Below are positions 52,275 through 63,330 of a stretch of DNA of 64,000 nucleotides, piece by piece. Numbering within the stretch: the first letter of the stretch is position 1; the number at the start of each line of letters is the position of its first letter. This stretch comes from Bacteroidota bacterium (lineage in GTDB: Bacteria; Bacteroidota; Bacteroidia; B-17B0; Aurantibacillaceae). Where the stretch lies: the NCBI GenBank assembly GCA_016708845.1, contig JADJFB010000023.1, positions 1-64,000 on the forward strand, given 5' to 3'. The notes beneath the pieces are model-generated. The model did not search any database and was not told the origin of the DNA. It worked only from the letters and a program-made list of their open reading frames with translations. The position numbers and the translations under genes are program-made.

Positions 52275-53834
52275 TTATTTTTTAGTTAAACTTATAATAA
52301 AATCTTTTTCACCTTGTTCATTAGCCATTGGCTCAATATCTACAATCATCGTTTGAAAACCATCTTCTTCAATAATGGCTTTATAAGGCTTTACCGGATT
52401 CATGACTAAAATAAATTTCCCTGTTTTTGAATTCGCATTATAAATGCCAGACACTTGCTTGCTTTCAGTATCTATAATAGTAATTTTTGCCTTACTAACT
52501 TCATTGCCAAACATAACCACACCATGTTTCACTTTTAAATCATTGTCTCCAAAACGCGTGTCGATCATATAAATATCTGAACCACCAAAAGTTTCTTCTT
52601 TTACAGAAGAATAATATCCATGTGTGCCATTGGCATTTAATACAAAGAAAATATCATTGTTTACTGTATTGATTGGAAAACCTAAATTTTCGGGAGGAGA
52701 AAATGTATTGGTTTCTTGATTTAAAATAGTTTTAAAAACATCGTATTCTCCCATCGTGTTATGTCCTTTTGAACTAAAGTATAAAGTAGTTCCATCAGGA
52801 TGTAAAAAAGGTGCGTCCTCGTCTTTGTAAGTGTTAATTGTTGCACCTAGGTTTAATGGCATCGACCATCTGCCGTTTGGTAATTTTTTAATACGATAAA
52901 TATCTTTTCCGCCAAAGCCACCAGGTTTATTACTACTAAAAAATATCACACTTGTATCAGAACTAAAACAAGCGCTGGTTTCTATAAAGGGTGTATTTAT
53001 TTCAGCACCAAGTTTTTCAGGAGTTGTCCATCCATTAAAACTTATTCTTGTCATGTATAAATCGCCCGTTAATTTATCATCTGATGTTCTGTAAATCATC
53101 AATTGATTGCCATCAAAACTTAAGGCCACGCAAGCATCATGGGTGTTGGTATTAATTGGTGCGCCAATATTTTTAGGAACTCCCCATTTACCATCTTCCA
53201 TTTTTTGAGAAACATACACATCTTCGTAATACGCATTATAAGCGTCTTTTAAGTTCCCAGTGCTTCCTTCTCGGCGAGAGGTGAAGTACAATAAACTTTC
53301 ATCAGGTGTAATTAATGGCACATACTCAGCAAAAGAAGAGTTTATTACATTGCCCACATTTTTGATAATTGAACGATGAGGTTGGCTTATTAAATCAATG
53401 GCATTTTTACTGCATGCAATATAATAATCCACTCCACCATTTGTAATAGTTCTTTCTTTTATAGCAATTGCTCTGTAATTAGTATAGTATTTGATGGCCT
53501 GCTCAAAATTGGAAGTGAGATGATAAAATTTCCCGAAATAAAATAATACCTCTGGTGTTTTGCTGTTTTTTAATTTAACAATATGATTATAGCTAGAGTC
53601 GGGAGCTTGATTTAAATTTAAACGACTAATAACAGAGTTTAAATGAGCCGTTTCGTTATCTAAATCAATTGCTAAAACTTTTCTATAAAAATTAATGGCG
53701 TTTAAATAATCTTCTTGCTCAAATGCAGCGTTAGCTAACTTCAAATCTTTTGCATACAATTTGGAGCTCACTTTTGTTTGACCGAACAAGTGTACGGAGC
53801 AAAATAAAATAGCTATGTAAACAACTAATTTCAT
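52275..53834 (-). CDS. PorE-like TPR / beta-propeller protein without OmpA domain
   Basis: The 519-residue protein has a signal peptide (ending HLFGQ), a TPR stretch (about 30-130), a PD40/WD40-type propeller (about 155-420: PDESLLYFTSRREGS, FFSSNKPGGFGGKDIY, YFSSKGHNTMGEYDVF) and a C-terminal carboxypeptidase-regulatory-like domain. This is the PorE layout of the T9SS, in which an OmpA-like peptidoglycan-binding domain normally follows. Here it ends at IISLTKK before such a domain. It sits between the PorP-like gene and the giant PKD gene and is 2 bases from the latter. Confidence 0.75.
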   Translation of the reverse strand: MKLVVYIAILFCSVHLFGQTKVSSKLYAKDLKLANAAFEQEDYLNAINFYRKVLAIDLDNETAHLNSVISRLNLNQAPDSSYNHIVKLKNSKTPEVLFYFGKFYHLTSNFEQAIKYYTNYRAIAIKERTITNGGVDYYIACSKNAIDLISQPHRSIIKNVGNVINSSFAEYVPLITPDESLLYFTSRREGSTGNLKDAYNAYYEDVYVSQKMEDGKWGVPKNIGAPINTNTHDACVALSFDGNQLMIYRTSDDKLTGDLYMTRISFNGWTTPEKLGAEINTPFIETSACFSSDTSVIFFSSNKPGGFGGKDIYRIKKLPNGRWSMPLNLGATINTYKDEDAPFLHPDGTTLYFSSKGHNTMGEYDVFKTILNQETNTFSPPENLGFPINTVNNDIFFVLNANGTHGYYSSVKEETFGGSDIYMIDTRFGDNDLKVKHGVVMFGNEVSKAKITIIDTESKQVSGIYNANSKTGKFILVMNPVKPYKAIIEEDGFQTMIVDIEPMANEQGEKDFIISLTKK

Positions 53835-53835
53835 G

Positions 53836-56800
53836 TTATCTTAATAAAAGTACATCCCCAGTTTTAGCAATTTTTTTACCATCTAAAGTGGTTGCATTTA
53901 TTTTCCATATGTATACATCTTGTGTACATAATTTTCCTTTATAGTAACCATCCCAACCAATGGTAATATCTTTTGATACAAATAATAGTTCGCCCCAGCG
54001 TGAGAAAATATTTAATTCATATTTGTCGATACCTTTTAATACAGGATGAAACACGTCGTTATTAACATCGGTTGCACTAAATGCGCCGCCATTACCACCG
54101 TTTGGATTTGGAGAAAAGGCATTTGGTATTTCAACAGAGCTTTCTAATTCAGCCACAATTTTTGATGGCAAATTGAAGGTATCTAAACAGCCATGAATGT
54201 TTTTGGCTACTAAAAATATTTGATACTCACCAGGGTCTTGATAAGTATGAAGAGGACTTGTTTCGGTGGATGTATTGCCATCTCCAAAATCCCATGAATA
54301 GCTCACGGCTCCTGCCGATAAGTTAGTACAGGTAACAGGATTTGTTGGCACGAATACTAAATTGGGATTCGCTTGAAATAAAGCAATTGGTTTAGCATAT
54401 ACTTTGATTACTTTTTGAGAAGTATCTTTACATCCATAACCATCTGTGCCAATTAATTGTACTGTAAATGTTTTGGTTACTTGAGAGTTATTAAAATAAA
54501 TATTACTTGGATTATCTGTGGTCGCAATATTTCCATCTCCAAAATTCCATTGATAATTAGCAGCATTAGCAATTGTAGGGAAGTTAACCGTTAGTGCAGT
54601 ACAGCCACTATCTGGCGAAGCAATAATGGTAAATTCTGGTTTCGGATGAACTATAATAGGAACTATAATTGTGTCTTTACAATTGCTTAAGGAGGTTGCA
54701 ATTAATTGAACGGTGTTTGTAATATTAGCAGTGGTAGTATTTGTAAATGCTTGAGATGGATTCGTATTGGTTGAAGTGTTTGTTCCAAAATCCCAATTAT
54801 AACTATTAGCACCAATAGATGTATTAGTAAAGCTTAGTAGTTTTGGCGAACAAGCAGGAGTATCAACTGTAAAGTTTGCTTTTGGGTTAAATAAAATCAA
54901 TACAGGTTTACTAACTGAGTCAATACAGCCGTTTGAGTTAATGGCCAATAAAGTACAGTTATACGATTGATTAGAGGTGTTACTTGTATTAGTGTAGGTA
55001 TAATTTGTATTGAAGGTAACATTTGTATTTCCATCTCCATATTTCCATAAATAAGATGTTGCAAATAAACTGGAGTTAGTCATGGTTGTTGCTAAGGGCG
55101 AACATGAAACACTTGGCGTTAAAGCAAAATTAGCAACAGGTTTTGCATAAATTTCCGGATAACCTAAAGTAGTATCCTTACAACCCGAAGCAGTAGTTAC
55201 AATTAATTGAACGGTAAATGTTAAGTTACTTGCCGAACTGTTTGTATACGTATGAACAGGATTAGGAAGAGATGAGGTGCCAGAAAAATCTCCAAAGTTC
55301 CAAACATTACCTGTCGATCCTAATGTGTTATTCAAAAAGGTAATAGTTTTAGATGCACATCTTGGCGTATCATTACTAAACGTTGCATCTGGTTTAAAAA
55401 ATGTTAGTACTGGTATTAAAACAGAATCTTTACAACCATTGTTATTAGTAGCAACAAGTGTGCAAGTATACGTTTGGTTTGATGAATTGCTTGGGTTTAT
55501 ATAAGTATGATTTGTATTGGTAGTTATGGCGGTGTTTCCATCTCCGTATTTCCATTCATACGTATTCGCAAAATTGCTGGAGTTATTCATATTTACAGCT
55601 AGCGGAGAGCAACCTGATGTTGGTGTTAAAACAGCATTAGCAATTGGCTTCGCAAAAATGGTAGTAATAGCATTAGCCGTATCCTTGCAGCCAAATGCAC
55701 TGGTTGAAATTAAGGTAACGCTAAAGGTTAAATTATTAATACTATTGTTTGTGTAGGTATGCGCAGGACTAGTAACACCAGATAATGGACTGCTATCTCC
55801 AAAATTCCAACTATCCGTAGTTGAACCAGGATGTGTTAGTAAACGTAATAGTCTTAGAAACACAGCGAGGTGTATCTAATGCAAAATTGGCAAATGGTTT
55901 AAAATGCACTAATACAAATTTATCAAGTGAATCTTTACAACCATTAGCGCTTGTAGCAACAAGTGTGCAAGTAAATGTTTGGTTGTTTACATTACTTAAA
56001 TTTGTATAAGTATGATTCGTATTATTTGTAATGGCGGTATTACCATCTCCAAATTTCCATAAATAAGTTGAACCTGCAATACTTGTGTTTGTAAAAGTTG
56101 TTGCTAACGGAGAGCATCCTACAGTTGGCGTCACCACAAAGTTAGCTTGAGGTTTAGCAAATACTACCGGGTATCCGTAAGTTGTATCTGCACAAGAAAA
56201 AGCGTTTGAGGCAATTAATTGAACCGTATAGGTTTGATCAACGGTTGTGGTATTTGTGAAAACATGCGTTGGATTAGGTGAAAAATTCAAAGGACTCCCA
56301 TCACCGAAATCCCATTCATAAGTTACAGCACCTAACACAGGAGGGAAGTTGACGCTTAATGGCGAACAACCACTACTAGGTATCATGGTGAAATTAAATA
56401 TTGGTCTTGGATAGATCGTAACAGTTAACGAGGTGCTATCTTTACAGCCATTACTGCTCGTTGCTATTAATTGAGCAGTAAAGGTTTGTATCAATAAAGT
56501 TGTATTCATATAGGTATGAGATACCACTGATGTTGTTGCTGTACTAGAAGATAGGTCACCAAAATCCCAATTATAACTTGTAGCACCAACAGAGTTATTT
56601 GTAAATGTTGCTGCTACTGGCGAACAACCAGCAGGAGCACTTACTGTAAATGATGCACTTGGTTTTGTAAATACGGTGACAGTTGAAGTATGTGTATCTG
56701 TGCAGCCAGCTGCGGTAGAAGCAACTAAATTTACCGTGTACACCAAATTTGATGCTGTGGTATTGGTAAAACTTTCAATAGGGTCAGTTGCTGTTGACGT

Positions 56801-58618
56801 ATTTCCGTTTCCAAAGTTCCACGTATAAGATGTAGCACTGATGGAAGTATTGGTGAAGTTAACCGTTAGAGTAGGGCAGCCATTAATTGGGGTTAATGTA
56901 AAGTCGGCTATTGGTTTTACGTTAATGTTGATGGTTTGTAAAACAGTGTCAGTACAATTGGCTGTATTTACAATTAACTCAACTGTGTATGTATTTTGTG
57001 TGGTATAGGTATGAGAAGGGTTTTGCACTGAAGCAGTTGCTGTTGGCGATGCGTCCCCAAAGTTCCAACTCCAAGATACGATAGGATCTCCGGGCGCATG
57101 AGTTGAAATATCTGTAAATGAAGCAGGAGATAAAACACAAGCATTAGCGGCACTAAATGCTGCTGTTGGAATTTGATAAACATTGATGGGAGCCGTAAAT
57201 GTATGAATACAAGTGTTGAGGGCAGTAACCGTTAATGTGGCTACAAAATTCCCGATGGTATTATAATTTTGCGGAGGAGGAAACTGCCCATTAAAGGTAT
57301 TTCCGTTTCCAAAATTCCAATTCCAACTTATGGCACTACTTGATTGATCGGTAAAAATAGCTCCGGTAATAGAAGTACAACCTTTATTTGGCGTTACAGT
57401 AAAATCAGCATTTGGTCGTGGTAAAATAGTAATCACCACTTTATCGGTGTCCGTACACGAAGCGCCGCCGCCGCCAATTAATGCTACTACAGCAATTGTA
57501 AATGTACCAGATGCGTTATAGGTAAATGTTTGTGGACCAAACGGACGAGAAACAAATCCACCTCCTGTGCCAAAATTCCATTTATATAAATAACCAGTTG
57601 AACTTGTATTGGTAAATGTAACGGCACTACCTTGACAAAATGGACCAGCAGGTGCAATTACTCCTGCGGTTGGAGGGTTTACGATGGTAACTGATTGTAC
57701 TTGAATATCTACGCCACATAAATTACTGTCTTCTAGCATAACAGTATAGGTGCCTACCGATGGATAAGCAACTGTAAGCGGAGAAGTTGGTGGCCAAGGT
57801 CTCCAACCAACAATCGAATCATGTCCTAAACCCCAGTAATCTCCAAGGTTCCAGCGTTCTTGCCTTTGAAATGTATTTCCCTGAGGAACACAGTTTCGGT
57901 TAGTGGTGTTTGTATAAGTAAACACATTATCTGGCCAACATTTAATAAAAGCGGATGGTGTAATAGCAGCATCATCTATATCATAAATTTGAATAGGATT
58001 AAAGTTAGCGATAGTTGGAATAGCGGTGCAATAATTATCGGCAGTAAGTGTTACAGCAGTTTGACAATTCACCGTGCCCGGATTATAAGTATGAGAAATG
58101 GTTTGACCAGCATTTGTATAATTAAATGTCACAGGCGGGGTTCCATCTCCAAAGTTCCATGTAAAGGTGGTGCTTTCAGAAACATCTGTACTAGAGTTTG
58201 TAAATAATAGTGCTTTTGGAGCACAGGCGGTTGTTATTCCGCCAATAGGAATTTGGATAGAGGCATTTACTGGTTTTTCCATAACAGCTATACCTGTTAG
58301 TGTACAACCAAGTGATGGAATATTTAAGGTAATCACAAAAGTATCAGGCGTTGCTGAATTATAGGTGTGATTAATTAATGAGTTTGCGGTGTAAGAGCCT
58401 CCAACGGTATTAGCCGTGCCATCTCCCCAATTGATAGTGTAGGCGCCCCAGTTAGTGCTTGAAGCAAAGTTCATATTGTAAGTGCCCGTTCCTTGGCAAT
58501 CGATAAAGTAAGGGCGGTTTACCAAATTGCCCAAGTAATCGTATATCTGAGGGCATTGAGCGGTTACTAATTTAGAACTAATTAGTAACAGAAATATATA
58601 TAGCGTGCGTTTAAGCAT
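53836..58618 (-). CDS. Giant PKD-repeat adhesin-like T9SS cargo, one frameshift
   Basis: The signal peptide ends near VTAQ. I count about 17 PKD-like motifs (for example YEWDFGDGS, YLWKFGDGN, YSWDFGDGN) over roughly 1590 residues. The C-terminus is a type B T9SS sorting domain (IPNAFSPNPNG, YELNIFSRWGELLF, WDGYYKGKLC). The frame breaks near 55826-55832, inside a PKD unit. Removing one base (or adding two) restores the TNTPGSTTDSWNFGD continuation. As a surface protein it may serve in gliding or adhesion. Repeat-rich genes are error-prone in assembly, so the break needs read-level checking. Confidence 0.85.
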
Positions 58619-58632
58619 AATAGTAAAAATTA

Positions 58633-58996
58633 AAAACAGGTTCTATAAGCCGGGTTCTGTATTGCTTGCGCAACTTTCATCATTTATCTATGCAGCCTAC
58701 CCTCTCTAATATAACCGAAGTTATTGCAACGAGTCGCCGCAAAATTAGAGTTTACATGGCCTTACAACATAAGAGGTTTGTCCTATGTAATTGTTACCAA
58801 CTACACATGTGAGCTCTTACCTCACATTTTCACTATGACCCTCACCGCCAGCTGCGGAAGGCTACTTGGTTTTCTGTGACACTATCTGTTATATTCTTAT
58901 TCCTAAAAATATACCCACCCTTTCAAGTGGCAAATTACCCTGCGTTGCCCGGACTTTCCTCCCTTAAAATAAAGAGCGATGAAACAAACCTGTTTT
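58633..58996 (-). ncRNA. rnpB: RNase P RNA, class A
   Basis: The conserved 5' segment GAGGAAAGTCCGGGCAACG and the 3' segment ACAGAACCCGGCTTATAG are both present on the minus strand. The ends close with helix P1 (AAAACAGGTT at the 5' end with AACCTGTTTT at the 3' end). RNase P RNA removes the 5' leader of tRNA precursors. The length (about 364 nt) is normal. Confidence 0.95.
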
Positions 58997-59349
58997 GTAT
59001 AAAAATACGAAAAAGCAAGGACATACACTCCAATTTTTAAACTTTTTTTTACAGAGTTTATTATTTCGTAACATTAAATTTAAAGGGAAATGATTAAACA
59101 AAAAGATTTTGAGTTTTATGCTTCCATTTAATTCAAAAAACGCTCTGTTTTGTGTAGTAGTTCTTTTCAAAAAATAAAAATTAGCGGTTGCATTCCCCTG
59201 TAAATACTGCTATTTTTAGGAATGCTACAAATTATAGCAATCATCTGCTAGAAATTTGATTTAGATTTGTAAAGAATTTGAGAATGTTACAAACTTGTTA
59301 ATCGTCCTCAATTTAAAAACCGTAACTTAAAACTATAAATATAGAAATC
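58997..59349. other. Intergenic region with recA leader
   Basis: No gene; the frame overlapping rnpB is a shadow. TAGATTTG at 59262-59269 fits the TAnnTTTG box about 80 bases before recA. GTTACAAACTTGTTAATCG downstream is not a LexA box that I recognise. The rest is A/T-rich. Confidence 0.45.
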
Positions 59350-60399
59350 ATGGCAAAAAAAACAGAAGACACTATTGAAGCTGTAGACAGAAAAGCAGTA
59401 GGTAGCGAAAAATTAAAAGCATTACAATTAACTTTAGATAAGTTGGAAAAAACTTATGGCAAAGGCACCATCATGAAATTAGGTGATAGCGTGGTTGAAC
59501 CCATGGATTCTATTTCAACTGGGTCTTTAGGTTTAAATATCGCTTTAGGTATTGGTGGATTGCCACGTGGACGTGTAGTTGAAATTTACGGGCCTGAGTC
59601 TTCTGGTAAAACAACATTAGCTATTCATGCTATTGCAAGTGTACAACGTGCTGGTGGTATTGCTGCAATCATTGATGCAGAGCATGCTTTTGATCGTTTT
59701 TATGCAGAAAAATTAGGAGTTGATACGAAAAGTTTATTAATCTCTCAACCAGATAATGGCGAGCAAGCTTTAGAAATTGCAGATAATTTAATTCGTTCGG
59801 GGGCAGTTGATTTAGTGGTAATCGATTCAGTAGCAGCTTTAACACCAAAAGCAGAAATTGAAGGAGAAATGGGTGATAGTAGAATGGGCTTACAAGCGCG
59901 TTTAATGAGTCAGGCATTACGTAAATTAACAGGTACGATTAATAAAACTGGATGTTGCTGTATCTTCATCAACCAATTACGTGAGAAAATAGGAGTTATG
60001 TTTGGTAATCCTGAAACAACTACTGGTGGTAATGCTTTAAAGTTCTATGCATCTGTTCGTTTAGATATTAGAAGAATTAGTCAAATTAAAGATGGAGATG
60101 TGGTTACTGGTAACAGAACGCGTGTTAAGGTTATTAAAAATAAATTGGCACCTCCTTTCCGTATGGCTGAATTTGACATCGTATTTGGAGAAGGAATTAG
60201 TAAAGTAGGGGAGATTATTGATATTGGTGTGGAAAAAGGAATCATCAAAAAAAGCGGATCATGGTTTAGTTATGATGAAACTAAATTAGGACAAGGAAGA
60301 GATTCTGTAAAAGCCATCTTTGCTGAAAACCCAGATTTAGCGCAAGAAATTGAAGATAAAATTATTGCCGTATTAAAAGAGGAGGCTGCTAACGCCTAA
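59350..60399 (+). CDS. recA: Recombinase RecA
   Basis: The 349-residue RecA: Walker A GPESSGKT (81-88), IDAEHAFD, SQPDNGEQAL, VVIDSVAALTPKAE, the L1/L2 loops around GDSRMGLQARLMSQ and FGNPETTTGGNALKFYASVR. Complete, with an ATG start. It performs homologous strand exchange and, as a nucleoprotein filament, stimulates LexA/S24 self-cleavage. That is relevant to the S24-fused protein at 11.8-14.0 kb, which would be a candidate client; this link is inference. Confidence 0.98.
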   Translation: MAKKTEDTIEAVDRKAVGSEKLKALQLTLDKLEKTYGKGTIMKLGDSVVEPMDSISTGSLGLNIALGIGGLPRGRVVEIYGPESSGKTTLAIHAIASVQRAGGIAAIIDAEHAFDRFYAEKLGVDTKSLLISQPDNGEQALEIADNLIRSGAVDLVVIDSVAALTPKAEIEGEMGDSRMGLQARLMSQALRKLTGTINKTGCCCIFINQLREKIGVMFGNPETTTGGNALKFYASVRLDIRRISQIKDGDVVTGNRTRVKVIKNKLAPPFRMAEFDIVFGEGISKVGEIIDIGVEKGIIKKSGSWFSYDETKLGQGRDSVKAIFAENPDLAQEIEDKIIAVLKEEAANA

Positions 60400-60420
60400 T
60401 TGTTTTAAGATTTTTGTTAT

Positions 60421-60456
60421 AGAAAACCATTCGCATGCCAGCGGATGGTTTTTTAT
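60421..60456. terminator. Bidirectional terminator between recA and YiiX-like gene
   Basis: AAAACCATTCGC (60423-60434) pairs with GCGGATGGTTTT (60441-60452) with one G-T mismatch; T-rich flanks on both strands. Confidence 0.8.
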
Positions 60457-61046
60457 TTTATACCACTTAACAAACCCGAACGAAAAATATCTTCTGGTGA
60501 AACCATAGGCTCATTCATTGGGATTTTATTGCCATATTTCTCGTTTAGCTTTTCCTTTACCAAGGGATTGCTGAGGTCGAAATCACTTAATTTTCTTGGT
60601 TTACAAAGTTCAATGTTTAAAGCATTATTGTATAATTTATAAACTAATTCGCTACAATAAATTTGATCGTCACTCCAATTAAATGCTTCGTCATAATTTT
60701 TGTGTTCATATTTTTTAAATTGTTTTTTTAGTTTAGCGATCTCTTCTTCGGAAAGCGTTTTGGTGGATAAACGCTTTGCAGTTCCTTTTCCGCGCGCGTT
60801 AAATTCTTTTAAACTTGTTTTTTTAACTGGCTGAACAGCTTCATAAACAATCCATTCATTATTTTCAAAAAATAATACACCGCAATGATTGTATTTACTA
60901 TGGGTGGCTAGCTGAATAGCCTTACCTGTGGCACCCGAAGTTGTTTGAAAAATAATATCCCCATCTTTATAAGAAGAACTATCATTAAAACTTAAAAAGT
61001 AGATAGTCATAGATAGAACAAGTCCTGCAATAAGTGCTTTTTTCAT
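60453..61046 (-). CDS. YiiX/NlpC-P60-like cysteine hydrolase
   Basis: A 197-residue exported protein with an N-terminal hydrophobic helix (about 6-20). The papain-like core has DGDIIFQTTSG at the front, the catalytic Cys in IYCSELVYKLYNNA, and HSKYNHCGVLFFEN carrying the candidate His. The circularly permuted order (His before Cys) is typical of the YiiX group. Substrates are amides or thioesters of membrane-linked compounds; not known here. Confidence 0.8.
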   Translation of the reverse strand: MKKALIAGLVLSMTIYFLSFNDSSSYKDGDIIFQTTSGATGKAIQLATHSKYNHCGVLFFENNEWIVYEAVQPVKKTSLKEFNARGKGTAKRLSTKTLSEEEIAKLKKQFKKYEHKNYDEAFNWSDDQIYCSELVYKLYNNALNIELCKPRKLSDFDLSNPLVKEKLNEKYGNKIPMNEPMVSPEDIFRSGLLSGIK

Positions 61047-61223
61047 GAGTATTTGTTTTTGTAATAACTGAAACGCTAGTTGAATGGCTAAGTTACAAAG
61101 CGACTTGATTTTTGTAAATCTTTAACATTTTGTGTTTTTTGATAGTGATTCTTTTAACACAATTATTTAATGATAATTTTTGTAAAAAACCGTTTCAAAA
61201 CCAATTTTTAATGATAGATAATG

Positions 61224-61231
61224 TAACTTTG
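61224..61231 (+). promoter_or_regulatory. Bacteroidota -7 box for MORN gene
   Basis: TAACTTTG followed by C matches TAnnTTTGC. It is 34 bases upstream of the chosen start of the MORN-repeat gene, a good distance for a transcription start. Confidence 0.45.
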
Positions 61232-61264
61232 CAAACTATACGAGTTATATTCAAAATCAATTTT

Positions 61265-62077
61265 ATGGGTAAATATATTTTCTTTATTTTTTCTTTTATG
61301 TTGAGTGTTTCGAGTTACGCTCAAACACAAACCGATGCCTCTGGAAAAAAACAAGGTTATTGGAAAAAAATAGATGATAAAACTAAAAAGTTAGTTTACG
61401 AAGGTTTATTTAAAGATGATAAGCCTCAAGGTAAATTTAAGTACTACTATCCTTTTGATAGTATTAAAGCTATAATGGATTTTAGGCAAGATGGTAAATA
61501 TGCTTACTCAACGATGTTTCATCCCAATGGTAAAAAAATGGCTTATGGAAAATATATTGGCGAAAATAAAGATTCAGTATGGACATATTACGACGATAAA
61601 GCCACATTAATTTCAAGGGAGTCGTACTTAAATGGACAAAAAAACGGAATGGAATATGTTTATTTTCCGGATGGAGTAGTAAGCGAAGAGCGCAAATATA
61701 AAATGGGAAAAATGGATGGCCCATTTAAATTATACTACGATAAAAATTTAGTAAAAAGCGAAGGTATTTATGTGAATGGACTATTAGACGGAAAAAACGC
61801 TTTTTATTATCCTGAAGGAAATATAACAGCAGCAGTAGGTTATTATAAGAATGGCAAAAAAGTTGGTCCTTGGATTTATAGAGATAAAAAAGGAAAGGTA
61901 ACTGAAAAAGAATTATTTAAACAAAATGGAGAACAAGCTTCTAAAAAAGAAACCGAGGAATTTTTTAATAAGAATAAGGCGGTAGATGAAAAACCTAAAA
62001 CAGTAGACACTAAAACAACAACAACAACAACAACAAAACCCAAAACTACCACTGCTAAACCAAAAGCAACCAAGTAG
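61265..62077 (+). CDS. Secreted MORN-repeat protein
   Basis: The start is set at the ATG at 61265, which begins a signal peptide ending VSSYAQ; the longer open frame upstream lacks protein-like sequence. The 271-residue protein has about six MORN-like units (YEGLFKDDKPQGKFKYYY, NGKKMAYGKYIGENKDSVW, KSEGIYVNGLLDGKNAFYY). The tail is low-complexity Thr/Lys (CAA-repeat codons at 62020-62035). Automatic pipelines often label such proteins YwqK-type antitoxin, which the sequence does not support. Envelope location likely; role unknown. Confidence 0.7.
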   Translation: MGKYIFFIFSFMLSVSSYAQTQTDASGKKQGYWKKIDDKTKKLVYEGLFKDDKPQGKFKYYYPFDSIKAIMDFRQDGKYAYSTMFHPNGKKMAYGKYIGENKDSVWTYYDDKATLISRESYLNGQKNGMEYVYFPDGVVSEERKYKMGKMDGPFKLYYDKNLVKSEGIYVNGLLDGKNAFYYPEGNITAAVGYYKNGKKVGPWIYRDKKGKVTEKELFKQNGEQASKKETEEFFNKNKAVDEKPKTVDTKTTTTTTTKPKTTTAKPKATK

Positions 62078-62154
62078 ATTTAAATAATAAAAAAAACTCT
62101 TAGCGACCTTAGCGAAAAAACTTAGCGACCTCTGTGTTTAAATAGCAATATAAA

Positions 62155-63258
62155 ATGAGTAAGCACGGAAAAGTATTAGTAGCAATGAGTGGTGGAATTG
62201 ATAGTTCGGTTGCTGCTATGATGTTACATGAGCAAGGTTACGAAGTTATTGGAATCACCATGAAAACATGGGACTACGAATCTTCTGGTAGCAGTAAAAA
62301 AGAAACTGGTTGTTGTAGTTTAGATAGCATTAATGATGCGCGTTCGATGGCCGTTACATTTGGTTTTCCACATTATATTTTAGATATACGTGGAGAATTT
62401 GGAGATCATATCATCAATAATTTTGTTGAAGAATATTTAGCAGGCCGAACTCCAAACCCATGTGTGTTATGTAATACGCATATAAAATGGGAAGCATTAT
62501 TGAAGCGTGCCGATATGCTAGATTGTGAATTTATTGCTACAGGACACTACGCTCAAGTTCGTGACGAAAATAATCGTAAAGTTATTTTTAAAGGTGTAGA
62601 TCAAACAAAAGACCAAACCTATGTACTTTGGGGATTAGGACAAGAGAGTTTGCAACGCACGATGTTTCCTTTAGGAAAATATAAGAAGCCCGAAATTAAG
62701 CAAATGGCAAAAGATGCGGGCTTTTTAGATTTAGCAAATAAAAGTGAAAGTTATGACATTTGCTTTGTACCAGACAATGATTATCGCGCCTTTTTAAAGC
62801 ACAGATTGCCAAATTTAGAAGCAAGTGTAGAAGGTGGAGATTATATTTTTAAAGGAAAAAAAGTTGGTAAGCACAGAGGTTATCCTTTTTATACAATTGG
62901 ACAACGAAAAGGTTTGGATATTGCAATGGGTGATCCCGTTTTTGTAAAAGAAATTATTCCAGAAACGAATACAGTAGTGTTAGGTGATTTAGAGGACTTA
63001 AAAGAAATGGAAATTAATGTTCGTGATTTTAATTTAATTAAGTATGAAACATTGCCGCAAGATTATGTTGCATTAACTAAAATCCGTTACAAAGATGCGG
63101 GACGTTTAAGTACGATCAATACAGTCGATAATAAATTAAATATTATTTTTCATGAAGCTGCAAGTGGAGTAGCTCCAGGGCAAAGTGCGGTTATTTATGA
63201 AGGAGATGATTTAATTGGCGGAGGTTTTATTGATAGAAAACCAATTGTTTTTCAGTAA
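62155..63258 (+). CDS. mnmA: tRNA-specific 2-thiouridylase
   Basis: MnmA thiolates U34 of Lys, Glu and Gln tRNAs. The 367-residue enzyme has the PP-loop SGGIDSS (12-18), the nucleophilic Cys in NPCVLCNTHIKW, the second Cys in DICFVPDN, and the GHYAQVR and TIGQRKGL segments. Complete. Together with mnmE elsewhere in the window, this completes part of the wobble-uridine pathway. Confidence 0.97.
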   Translation: MSKHGKVLVAMSGGIDSSVAAMMLHEQGYEVIGITMKTWDYESSGSSKKETGCCSLDSINDARSMAVTFGFPHYILDIRGEFGDHIINNFVEEYLAGRTPNPCVLCNTHIKWEALLKRADMLDCEFIATGHYAQVRDENNRKVIFKGVDQTKDQTYVLWGLGQESLQRTMFPLGKYKKPEIKQMAKDAGFLDLANKSESYDICFVPDNDYRAFLKHRLPNLEASVEGGDYIFKGKKVGKHRGYPFYTIGQRKGLDIAMGDPVFVKEIIPETNTVVLGDLEDLKEMEINVRDFNLIKYETLPQDYVALTKIRYKDAGRLSTINTVDNKLNIIFHEAASGVAPGQSAVIYEGDDLIGGGFIDRKPIVFQ

Positions 63259-63274
63259 TATAAATTGAAATATA

Positions 63275-63313
63275 AAAAGAAAGGCTCATCCATTTGATGA
63301 GCCTTTCTTTTTT
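63275..63313. terminator. Bidirectional terminator after mnmA
   Basis: A 15-bp perfect stem: AAAGAAAGGCTCATC (63276-63290) with GATGAGCCTTTCTTT (63296-63310), T run after it, and an A run before it. It probably serves both mnmA and the convergent gene at 63331. Confidence 0.9.
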
Positions 63314-63330
63314 TGAAAGAAGTAAAAAAA

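Noticed and set aside
58964..59170. 68-residue minus-strand ORF near rnpB
   Set aside because: It overlaps the 5' end of RNase P RNA and has no family or signal features.
61265..62077. YwqK-type antitoxin for the MORN-repeat gene
   Set aside because: There is a signal peptide and no toxin gene beside it; the sequence shows only MORN repeats.
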